A stretch of 64,000 bases of DNA from an uncultured Maribacter sp. (GTDB lineage Bacteria; Bacteroidota; Bacteroidia; Flavobacteriales; Flavobacteriaceae), in assembly GCA_947504045.1 (NCBI GenBank), contig CANNFY010000006.1, forward strand, positions 62,001 to 126,000. The letters are read 5' to 3'. Positions 8,666 through 16,343 of the stretch are shown piece by piece. The position numbers and the translations under genes were made by a program. Below the pieces are notes generated by a model that worked only from the letters and a program-made list of their open reading frames with translations, was not told the origin of the DNA and searched no databases. Position 1 is the first letter of the stretch. Each line of letters opens with the position of its first letter.

Positions 8666-10441
8666 TTAGTGTGATGATGCTTCTCCTGCACCACTAGGTA
8701 TTCGGATACTTTCTACAATTTCTTGTACATTTTTTGGTGGTGCAGGTGTAACTCTAGATACTATTATAGATACAATTATATTTATAAACATTGCAAATGT
8801 TCCAAAACCTTCTGGAGAGGTGCCTAGCCACCATTCACTTGCAGGTCTTGGATCCATAACACCTATTAAGCCTGTTTTGTATCTAATCATATAAAATAGC
8901 ATAAGAGATATTCCTACGACCATGCCAGCAATAGCACCTTCTTTATTCATACGTTTGTCAAAAATTCCTAATACAATTGCAGGAAAAAAAGATGCAGCAG
9001 CTAAGCCAAATGCTAGAGCAACCACAGCAGCAACAAACCCAGGTGGATATATTCCGAATATTCCAGCAATTATAATTGCTACTACTATGGCAATGCGTGC
9101 AGCTACTAATTCTCCTTTTTCAGAGATATTTGGTTTTAGTTGTTTTTTAATTAAATCGTGCGAAATAGAGGTAGATATTACGAGTAGTAACCCTGCAGCC
9201 GTAGATAATGCTGCGGCCAAACCACCAGCTGCAACTAGGGCAATAACCCAATTGGGTAAATTTGCAATTTCTGGGTTTGCTAGAACCATAATATCGCGGT
9301 CAACATAAAGTTCATTAGCAGAGTTATTTGCATTTGAAATTAAACGTTCTCCGTTTGCACCTCTTTTATTTGTGTAAATAGGTTTTTTGCTAGATAATGC
9401 ATTACCTGCTACATACTGTATTTTTCCATCTTTATTTTTATCAGACCAAGCAATTAAGCCAGTGTTTTCCCAATTTTTAAACCATTCTGGTATAGAGTTG
9501 TATTCTTTATTACTTACAGTCTCTATTAAATTGGTTCTAGAAAATACTGCAATTGCTGGTGCTGTGGTGTACAAAATTGCAATTAGTAATAGGGCGTAGC
9601 CTGCAGATTTACGAGCGTCTTTTACTTTAGGTACTGTAAAAAAACGAACAATTACATGTGGCAGTCCTGCAGTACCAGCCATTAATGCCATAGTAATAGC
9701 AAAAATATCCCAAGTAGATTTTGTTCCACTAGTGTATTCCTTAAAACCTAATTGGGTGTGTAGCGTATCTAATTTATCTAATAAATATACTCCTTCTTCT
9801 ACTTTGCTCCCCATACCAAATTGTGGAATTGGATTTCCTGTCATTTGTATGGATATAAAAAAAGCAGGAACCATAAAAGCAAAAATTAATACACAGTATT
9901 GTGCTACTTGTGTATAGGTTATTCCTTTCATTCCGCCTAAAAATGCAAATATTAAAACTACTGCCATGCCAATAACTACACCTAGGGTAATATCTACTTG
10001 CAAAAATTGAGAAAAAACAATACCAACTCCTCGCATTTGTCCTGCAACATAAGTGAAGGAAACTATTAAGGCGCATACTATAGCAACGGTTCTTGCAGTA
10101 TTAGAATAGTAGCGATCTCCAATAAAATCGGGTACTGTAAATTTGCCAAATTTGCGTAAGTAAGGCGCTAGGAGTAAGGCTAATAAAACATAACCTCCAG
10201 TCCATCCCATAAGGTATACAGAGCCATCATAACCAGCAAAAGAAATAATGCCAGCCATTGAAATAAATGAGGCGGCACTCATCCAGTCTGCAGCAGTAGC
10301 CATACCGTTTGCTAAAGGAGAAACTCCGCCTCCTGCAACATAAAATTCTTTAGTAGAACCTGCTCGTGCCCAAATTGCAATTCCAAAATAAAGAGAAAAT
10401 GTTATGCCAACTAAAATCCATGTCCATACTTGAACGCTCAT
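8666..10441 (-). CDS. sodium:solute symporter, VC_2705 type large subunit (probable acetate)
   Basis: A 591-residue sodium/solute symporter with about 13 membrane helices. It matches the SSF fold of acetate permease ActP: GGGVSPLANGMATAADWMSAASF near residues 37-60 and ALSTAAGLLLVISTSISHDL in the middle. The long periplasmic insertion around residues 300-390 and the small DUF4212 partner immediately upstream mark the two-subunit VC_2705 subfamily rather than classical ActP. The acs gene downstream makes acetate or another short-chain acid the likely substrate. The gap to the small subunit is 25 bases, consistent with one transcript. Confidence 0.88.
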   Translation of the reverse strand: MSVQVWTWILVGITFSLYFGIAIWARAGSTKEFYVAGGGVSPLANGMATAADWMSAASFISMAGIISFAGYDGSVYLMGWTGGYVLLALLLAPYLRKFGKFTVPDFIGDRYYSNTARTVAIVCALIVSFTYVAGQMRGVGIVFSQFLQVDITLGVVIGMAVVLIFAFLGGMKGITYTQVAQYCVLIFAFMVPAFFISIQMTGNPIPQFGMGSKVEEGVYLLDKLDTLHTQLGFKEYTSGTKSTWDIFAITMALMAGTAGLPHVIVRFFTVPKVKDARKSAGYALLLIAILYTTAPAIAVFSRTNLIETVSNKEYNSIPEWFKNWENTGLIAWSDKNKDGKIQYVAGNALSSKKPIYTNKRGANGERLISNANNSANELYVDRDIMVLANPEIANLPNWVIALVAAGGLAAALSTAAGLLLVISTSISHDLIKKQLKPNISEKGELVAARIAIVVAIIIAGIFGIYPPGFVAAVVALAFGLAAASFFPAIVLGIFDKRMNKEGAIAGMVVGISLMLFYMIRYKTGLIGVMDPRPASEWWLGTSPEGFGTFAMFINIIVSIIVSRVTPAPPKNVQEIVESIRIPSGAGEASSH

Positions 10442-10466
10442 ACTTTTATATTTTTAGTGGAGATTT

Positions 10467-10727
10467 TTATTCGTCGTAACCGTATTTTTTATCTAGCTTG
10501 TTCATTAATCTTACATAGACAAAAATTAAAATAACAAATACATATATAGAGCCTTGTTGGGCAAACCAAAAGCCTAGTTTAAAACCTCCAAGACGAAATT
10601 GATTAAGAGGTTCTTTAAATAATATTCCTGCGCCAAATGAAACTATAAACCAAATAAAAAGTAAAAGAGTTAAATATCTAATATTCTCTTTCCAATAGGC
10701 AGAAGCCTTCTTTTGTTTGTTATTCAT
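10467..10727 (-). CDS. DUF4212 symporter small subunit
   Basis: An 86-residue protein with two membrane helices (about 16-37 and 50-70) separated by a short loop containing LNQFRLGGFKLGFWFAQQGS. This is the pattern of the putative sodium:solute symporter small subunit family (DUF4212), which accompanies VC_2705-type symporters. It is the first gene of the acetate module. A -7 box lies 8-16 bases upstream of the ATG, leaving almost no leader. Its exact contribution to transport is not established. Confidence 0.88.
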   Translation of the reverse strand: MNNKQKKASAYWKENIRYLTLLLFIWFIVSFGAGILFKEPLNQFRLGGFKLGFWFAQQGSIYVFVILIFVYVRLMNKLDKKYGYDE

Positions 10728-10735
10728 GAATAAAG

Positions 10736-10743
10736 CAAATTTA
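10736..10743 (-). promoter_or_regulatory. -7 promoter box of the acetate operon
   Basis: Reads TAAATTTG on the minus strand, an exact TAnnTTTG match ending 8 bases before the DUF4212 ATG. The expected transcription start would be only a few bases before the start codon. No clear -33 element is present, so an activator may be needed. Confidence 0.45.
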
Positions 10744-10825
10744 AATTATGCATATTGCTTAATGTGTAACAATTTAAGGATTGATTTGCTTATATGGTAA
10801 ATATTAACTAAAAATAACAGCTAAA

Positions 10826-10871
10826 TATCATAAAATGATAGAATAGTGTTATTGCGGATAAAAAATAACAC
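10826..10871 (-). terminator. weak hairpins at the end of anmK
   Basis: Two small inverted repeats lie at the 3' end of anmK: GTGTTATT/AATAACAC overlapping the stop codon region, then TATCAT/ATGATA. They are AT-rich with only short T-tracts, so termination is plausible but not certain. Confidence 0.35.
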
Positions 10872-11928
10872 CAGAACAGGAGTCTTTTTTAGCTCCTGTA
10901 ACAGAGCTAAGAACATTGGTTTTATTCTGAAATTTTAAAACTCCCATTAAAGCAAAAATTAGCGCTTCTTTAAACTCTATAACGGTTTTAGAAGGTACAA
11001 CTATTGTAGCTATGTTTTGTAATTCTTTTTTTAGAATTTCAATTAAAAAAGTATTTAATGCACCACCTCCAGTAATTAAAAGTGTAGCTTTTTTATTTAC
11101 AGTGTTTTGTTTTATTTGGATAGTTATTTGTTGGCATATATGTATTACAGCTGTATGTAGTAAATTTGGAACTGTATCAGCTGTTTTATCTACTATCGGA
11201 ATAACTTCATTCAAAAACCATTCGTAGCCAATAGATTTTGGATAGGGTAGTTTGTAAAACTCTAAAGCATTTAATTTTTCTAATAATTTTAAATTTAATT
11301 TTCCGGAGCGCCCTAATTCCCCATTTTTATCGTACGGAATATCAATTTTTTGTGCTATGTAATTTAGTATCATATTAGCAAGGCCAATATCATAAGCAAT
11401 TCTGTTTTCTCCTTTTTGGAAAGATATATTACTAATGCCGCCAAGGTTTAAGCAAAAATCATATTCTTTAAAAAATAGCATATCACCTATAGGAACTAGT
11501 GGAGCCCCCTGTCCGCCAAGAGAAACATCATTAGTTCTGTAATCGTTAATTACAGTTTGGTTACAGGCGTTTGCAATATGTTGTCCGCTACCAATTTGAT
11601 AGGTAATTCCTTTTTTTGGTTGATGGTGTGTGGTATGTCCATGACTAGCAATAAAATCAACGTTTAAGTTATTTTCATCAATAAATTTTTTTGTTTGTAT
11701 TCCTAACCAGGTACCGTATGTATTGTTTAATTCTAATAGATTTAAAGCAGATAAATGAATGGCATTTTTAAGATTGTTTTTCATTTCTGGTGTATAGTCT
11801 ACACTTTTTGTTTCTGCAATTGTATATTCATATACTCCGTCTATATCTGAAATTTTACAGTAAGCCAAATCTAACCCGTCTAAAGATGTGCCAGACATTA
11901 AACCAATAACATTATATTCTTTTTTCAT
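10849..11928 (-). CDS. anmK: anhydro-N-acetylmuramic acid kinase
   Basis: Phosphorylates and hydrolyses 1,6-anhydro-MurNAc to MurNAc-6-phosphate in the cytoplasm, the step before MurQ in peptidoglycan recycling. It has 359 residues, close to the family length. The ATP-binding N-terminus carries MSGTSLDGLD at 11-20; GLANMILNYIA and the TGGGALNTFL stretch mark the sugar-kinase fold. It lies 6 bases after nagZ, the last gene of the nagB-GHL10-ampG-nagZ-anmK operon. Neighbourhood and sequence agree, so identity is secure. Confidence 0.95.
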   Translation of the reverse strand: MKKEYNVIGLMSGTSLDGLDLAYCKISDIDGVYEYTIAETKSVDYTPEMKNNLKNAIHLSALNLLELNNTYGTWLGIQTKKFIDENNLNVDFIASHGHTTHHQPKKGITYQIGSGQHIANACNQTVINDYRTNDVSLGGQGAPLVPIGDMLFFKEYDFCLNLGGISNISFQKGENRIAYDIGLANMILNYIAQKIDIPYDKNGELGRSGKLNLKLLEKLNALEFYKLPYPKSIGYEWFLNEVIPIVDKTADTVPNLLHTAVIHICQQITIQIKQNTVNKKATLLITGGGALNTFLIEILKKELQNIATIVVPSKTVIEFKEALIFALMGVLKFQNKTNVLSSVTGAKKDSCSGVIFYPQ

Positions 11929-11934
11929 AATAAT

Positions 11935-13521
11935 CTATGTAATAGATACGGGTAATTTTCCTTTTGCTTCTAGTTTTTCTAAAAAATGATACGCTGCTAC
12001 TTCTTTAAATTCCTTAAAATCTTGATATGCAATAATTACTTTATTGGCTTTTTTAAAATTTATAAGATTAAGAATATACGGATTGCCAAATAGGTATACA
12101 ATTACTTTTTTGTTTTGTAACAGCTCAGCAATAAAATTCCAATAATCTTCAGGAATATCAAACTTGTTTTGAGGTTTTACTTTTGGTACTTCTATACTTA
12201 AGAGGATGTTTTTTTCTGTTGTAATTTTTGTTTTTATTTCTGAAATAGATGCGTTATTAAGAGTGTAAAAGTTAAACTCTTTTGTTTTTTGTATGGTATT
12301 GAAAAAAGTAGTGTCTTTGTTAAAATTTATTCCAATTCCTGTAAAAGAATTTTTATTAAAATAAGTGTTTGAGTTTTCTATTTGAGTGATGCTTTTTTTA
12401 GCAATTTCTGTAAGTAACGTAGTTTGTTTACAAGCAATTACTTCTTTAATTTTGGGTGGATTTAAAGCTTTTTCTTTTAGTTGCCATATTCTTTTAAAAC
12501 TTTCTTCAATAGCAGTTGTATCAGCATTTTTTAGAATAGTTTCTATCCCTTCTTTGGTGTTTTCTGCAAAACATAAAATGTCATTTCCAGCATCAAAAGC
12601 TAGACCTTCTAATTCTCCTTTTATAGGATAGTTTTTAGAAACGGCATGCATGTTTAAAGCATCGGAAATTACCACTCCTTTAAACCCCATTTTTTTTCGT
12701 AATACACCTTTAATAATATCTTTAGATATGCTAGAAGATATTTTACTTCCGTTTGCTAAGTTAGGAACAGATAAATGTCCTATCATTACCGAGTCTACAC
12801 CAGATTCAATAGCTTTTTTAAACGGATATAATTCATTCTCCCATAAAATAGTTTTAGATTTTTCTATTAAAGGCAGTGTTAAATGCGAATCTTTATTTGT
12901 GTCTCCATGCCCAGGAAAATGCTTAATACTTGTTAATACTCCAGCTTCTTGGGTTCCTTTTATAAAGGCAATTGCTTTTTTGGTAACTTCTTCTTTATCC
13001 TCGCCATAAGAGCGATAGCCAATTACAGGATTGTTAGGATTGTTATTTATGTCTACTACAGGTGCTAAATTCCAATGGATACCTGCTGCCCTACAATCTA
13101 AAGCTATATTTTTTCCAACCTGTTCTATTAAATCTAAATTATCTTCTATGGCGCCTAAGCAAATAGCATAAGGGTATTGTGCTGTATTTTCTATACGCAT
13201 TGCTAATCCCCATTCAGCATCAATACTTATTAAAAGAGGATGTTTAGAAGCTTTTTGGTATCTGTTAATTAAATATTTAAGAGTGTTTAAGCTATTGGTA
13301 TTATAAATAATTTTTTTTTTGCCTTCAAAATTTGTGGCAGCACTTGCTCTACTATGAAAAAAGCATAATCCGCCAATATTGTGTTTTTTTATCAAGTTTT
13401 CTAAAACACAAATTTCTTCTTCGGTGTCATTTATAAAAGCTGCAGGCATAAAAAATTGTCCAACTTTTTCTTTACTAGTTAGTGTTTTTGTTGCGGTAGA
13501 ATAGGAAGGTATTTTAGGCAT
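11935..13521 (-). CDS. nagZ: NagZ-type beta-N-acetylhexosaminidase (GH3), cytoplasmic
   Basis: Cleaves GlcNAc from GlcNAc-anhydroMurNAc (peptides) imported by AmpG. It has 528 residues without a signal peptide. The GH3 N-acetylglucosaminidase signature KHFPGHGDT is at 200-208 with the His/Asp acid-base dyad, DSH at 211-213, and the nucleophile Asp287 in SDALNM. About 180 C-terminal residues make it longer than the 341-residue E. coli enzyme and resemble the extra domain of Bacillus NagZ. It overlaps ampG by 8 bases, giving tight coupling between import and cleavage. A secreted paralogue fused to a beta-lactamase-fold domain is encoded at 51547-54456. Confidence 0.93.
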   Translation of the reverse strand: MPKIPSYSTATKTLTSKEKVGQFFMPAAFINDTEEEICVLENLIKKHNIGGLCFFHSRASAATNFEGKKKIIYNTNSLNTLKYLINRYQKASKHPLLISIDAEWGLAMRIENTAQYPYAICLGAIEDNLDLIEQVGKNIALDCRAAGIHWNLAPVVDINNNPNNPVIGYRSYGEDKEEVTKKAIAFIKGTQEAGVLTSIKHFPGHGDTNKDSHLTLPLIEKSKTILWENELYPFKKAIESGVDSVMIGHLSVPNLANGSKISSSISKDIIKGVLRKKMGFKGVVISDALNMHAVSKNYPIKGELEGLAFDAGNDILCFAENTKEGIETILKNADTTAIEESFKRIWQLKEKALNPPKIKEVIACKQTTLLTEIAKKSITQIENSNTYFNKNSFTGIGINFNKDTTFFNTIQKTKEFNFYTLNNASISEIKTKITTEKNILLSIEVPKVKPQNKFDIPEDYWNFIAELLQNKKVIVYLFGNPYILNLINFKKANKVIIAYQDFKEFKEVAAYHFLEKLEAKGKLPVSIT

Positions 13522-14788
13522 TGTCTGTATTTTGTTTTTTACCGTATTCTGCAGGGTATTTAATATATTTTAATAGAATTAAAGAAGGAAGTGCAGCAAC
13601 AACTACCCAAATAAAAAAACCGCTGTAGCCTAGCCACTCTTGCATATAACCACTGATCATACCTGGTAGCATCATACCTAAAGCCATAAATCCTGTTGCT
13701 ATAGCGTAATGCGATGTTTTAGATTTACCTTCGGCAATATAAATTAGGTACATAAGAAAAGCGGCAAAACCAAAACCATAACCAAATTTTTCAAAAACAA
13801 CAGTTGCTGTTACAGCAATAATATTGGTTGTTTTTGTTACTGCTAATATTGCATAAAAAATATTAGGAACATTAAGGGATAGTACCATAGGTAACATCCA
13901 TTTTTTTAGTCCGTCTCTAGATATTAATATACCGCCTAATATTCCGCCAATAGATAGCATTATTACGCCAGCAGTACCAAATAAAGTACCTAATTTTTCG
14001 GTTGAGAAAGCAAGGCCTCCTTTACTAATTTCATCTAACATAAAAGGAGCAGCCATTTTTACTAATTGCGATTCTCCTAAACGATAGGTAAGAATAAATG
14101 CTAGAGCAATTCCTATGTTAGGTTTATTAAAAAAAGAACTTAAAATTGTACCGAAACTTTGTGGTTGATCCTTGTTAGTGGTATTCTCATTTTCATATTT
14201 AGGAGCAGTAAAAAAGTTGCCTATTGTTAGGGCAAGCATTAAGCCTGCTGCGGCAATCATAGTAATGCTCCATGCTTTGTTGCTATCGCCGTATTTAGTT
14301 TCTAAAAACCCTGCTAGTATAACAATTAAGCCTTCTCCGGTAACCATTGCTAGTCTATAAAAAGTACTACGCATACCTACAAAAAAAGATTGTTTTTTTT
14401 CTGAAAGTCCTAGCATGTAATAACCATCAGAAGCTATATCATTAGTAGCAGATGCAAACGCGGCCATCCAAAAACAGGCAAGAGTAGTAGTAAAAAATAA
14501 ATTGGTAGGCAGTGTTAATCCTACACCTAAAAGTGCAAGAGTAATAAGGAATTGCATGCCTAAAAACCATTTGCGTTTTGTACTTTTTAAATCTACAAAA
14601 GGGCTCCATAATGGTTTTAAAACCCAAGGTAAATATAGCCAGCTTGTGTATAATCCAATATCGGCATTACTAACACCTAATTTTTTATACATAATTACAG
14701 ATACTGTAACTACCATTACATAAGGGAGACCTTGAGTAAAATATAAAATTGGAACCCATGCCCAAGCACCTTTATCTTTTTTTATCAT
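13514..14788 (-). CDS. ampG: AmpG-family muropeptide permease
   Basis: Inner-membrane MFS transporter that imports GlcNAc-anhydroMurNAc and its peptides. It has 424 residues and about 12 membrane helices. The N-terminus WVPILYFTQGLPY followed by LYLPWVLKPLWSP is characteristic of the AmpG group, as is SDGYYML in helix 4. The ATG overlaps the GHL10 stop codon (ATGA), and its own end overlaps nagZ by 8 bases. The gene order places transport between periplasmic glycan cleavage and cytoplasmic NagZ/AnmK. Substrate range (with or without peptide) cannot be read from sequence. Confidence 0.92.
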   Translation of the reverse strand: MIKKDKGAWAWVPILYFTQGLPYVMVVTVSVIMYKKLGVSNADIGLYTSWLYLPWVLKPLWSPFVDLKSTKRKWFLGMQFLITLALLGVGLTLPTNLFFTTTLACFWMAAFASATNDIASDGYYMLGLSEKKQSFFVGMRSTFYRLAMVTGEGLIVILAGFLETKYGDSNKAWSITMIAAAGLMLALTIGNFFTAPKYENENTTNKDQPQSFGTILSSFFNKPNIGIALAFILTYRLGESQLVKMAAPFMLDEISKGGLAFSTEKLGTLFGTAGVIMLSIGGILGGILISRDGLKKWMLPMVLSLNVPNIFYAILAVTKTTNIIAVTATVVFEKFGYGFGFAAFLMYLIYIAEGKSKTSHYAIATGFMALGMMLPGMISGYMQEWLGYSGFFIWVVVAALPSLILLKYIKYPAEYGKKQNTDNA

Positions 14789-16290
14789 GGTCTTAAATTT
14801 AATACTATTGGTTCAGTTTCTTGCCCATAATAATCAATAAAACTAACCGCTATTTGTTTTTTTCTTTTAAATTCTTTTATAGGAATTATAAATTGATGCT
14901 TGTTGTTAATGTGGGTTTTGGAGCGTAATTTAGTAATAGGGTAGCTTTCTTTTAGTTTTTTGCCACTACTATAGCATAAGGCGTACCTAATATTATGAGG
15001 TGTATTTATAGAAAATTGGATAGAGTCGGATGTTGTTTTTACATCTTTAATTTTAACCTTCTTTATGGTTTCTTTTTTTAAAGGAGAAATAGGGTTTAAT
15101 GCCGGGTTTTGGTAATATTTTTTTTGAATGTATTTTACAACATCCGGATTCTTTTGCATTAAAGATTTGGCACTAAAAAAAGCATTTCCATCCATTTCTT
15201 TAGTATTTCTAGTAAGATTTAATTGATTAGGTAGTTCTTTTTTACTGTCCCAAGCCTTGTCGCTATTGTTTCTAATTTTATAAGCGCCATTTCCAATATA
15301 AATGTTACTATTACTTTTATTTTTTGCCCACCAATGTACTATTTTATGATGCGATGCTACTGGTAAATTCATACTCCAATATACTTGTGGAATAACATAG
15401 TCTACCCAACCATTTTGCATCCATAACAATGGGTCAGCATATAAATCCTCATAAGTGGTAACTCCTGCCTTTGTATCGGAGCCTTTTGGGTCTGTAGAAT
15501 TATTTTTCCAAACCCCAAATGGACTTACGCCAAACTGTACCCAAGGTTTTTCTTTTTTAATGGTTTGATGTGCTTTTTTTATTAAAGAATCTATATTACT
15601 CCTTCGCCAGTCTTCTTTACTTTGGTTGGGTAGTTTGTAAAACTCAAAACAAGATTGATCTTCAAATACAGCATCTTTAATTTTATACGGATAAAAATAA
15701 TCATCAAAATGTATAGCATCAATGTCATAATTTCGAACTAATTCTTTCATTATAAAGGTTAGTTTTTCTCTAACTTCTGGCAATCCAGGGTTGTAATAGT
15801 ATTTTTTACCATACTTTATCATCCACTCCGGATGGCTATTAAAGTCGTGTGTAGGACTTAGAATTTCTGTCTTTAAATCGAAGGTTGCTCTGTAGGGGTT
15901 TAACCAAGCATGAAATTCCATTCCACGATTGTGAGCTTCAGAAATCATCCAGTCTAACATTTTAAAATTATGATCAGTTGGTGTTCCTTCTTTACCGGTT
16001 AAATATCTAGACCACGGTGCGTAGTTAGATTTATAAAAGGAATCTCCTGCAGCTCTAATTTGCACTATAACAGCATTAAAGTTTAGTTCTTTATAAAAGT
16101 CTAGAATTTTTATGTAGTCTTCCTTTTGTTTTTGTATAGAATCTAGGCCGTTTTTTGGCCAGTCTATATTTGCTACTGTAGCAATCCAAACACCTCTAAA
16201 CTCGTGTTTTGGTTGTGGTATTGTTTTAAAAACGGAGCAAGAGTTTAAAGAAAAAATAAAAAGTATTAGAACAAGTAATTTTTTAAACAT
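14785..16290 (-). CDS. GHL10/DUF187 family glycosyl hydrolase lipoprotein (DigH-like)
   Basis: A 501-residue lipoprotein (lipobox SLNSC, acylated Cys18). The glycosyl-hydrolase-like family 10 barrel starts at EFRGVWIATVANIDWP and continues through GMEFHAWLNPYR, AIHFDDYFYPY and DYVIPQVYWS. Asp/Glu residues in HFDDYFYP fit the active site. A C-terminal beta-sandwich-like region (about 400-501) follows. E. coli YddW/DigH of this family cleaves denuded peptidoglycan strands; that function is inferred here from the location between nagB and ampG. Its ATG directly follows a hairpin plus T-tract that could act as an attenuator. Alternative: hydrolase of another polysaccharide. Confidence 0.85.
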   Translation of the reverse strand: MFKKLLVLILFIFSLNSCSVFKTIPQPKHEFRGVWIATVANIDWPKNGLDSIQKQKEDYIKILDFYKELNFNAVIVQIRAAGDSFYKSNYAPWSRYLTGKEGTPTDHNFKMLDWMISEAHNRGMEFHAWLNPYRATFDLKTEILSPTHDFNSHPEWMIKYGKKYYYNPGLPEVREKLTFIMKELVRNYDIDAIHFDDYFYPYKIKDAVFEDQSCFEFYKLPNQSKEDWRRSNIDSLIKKAHQTIKKEKPWVQFGVSPFGVWKNNSTDPKGSDTKAGVTTYEDLYADPLLWMQNGWVDYVIPQVYWSMNLPVASHHKIVHWWAKNKSNSNIYIGNGAYKIRNNSDKAWDSKKELPNQLNLTRNTKEMDGNAFFSAKSLMQKNPDVVKYIQKKYYQNPALNPISPLKKETIKKVKIKDVKTTSDSIQFSINTPHNIRYALCYSSGKKLKESYPITKLRSKTHINNKHQFIIPIKEFKRKKQIAVSFIDYYGQETEPIVLNLRP

Positions 16291-16324
16291 AAAAAAGGCC
16301 TATTTTAAATAAAAATAGACCTTT
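16291..16324 (-). terminator. hairpin with T-tract between nagB and the GHL10 gene (possible attenuator)
   Basis: On the minus strand AAAGG-CTATTTT type arms of 13 bases, with one mismatch, enclose a 5-base loop and are followed by six T residues, then by the ATG of the GHL10 gene. This has the form of an intrinsic terminator inside an operon, so it may reduce ampG-nagZ-anmK expression relative to nagB. Confidence 0.65.
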
Positions 16325-16343
16325 AAGAATTATAAAAAAATAT

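Noticed and set aside
9774-10076. A 100-codon open frame in another frame within the symporter gene
   Set aside because: It is rich in Cys, Arg, Asn and Ser typical of frame-shifted AT-rich coding DNA, has no family match I recognise, and lies wholly inside a well-supported gene.
12650-13009. Open frames antisense to nagZ, and similar antisense frames elsewhere (for example 8922-9308 and 48090-48692)
   Set aside because: They mirror the codon bias of the true genes on the other strand, lack start context and recognisable domains, and would fully overlap them.
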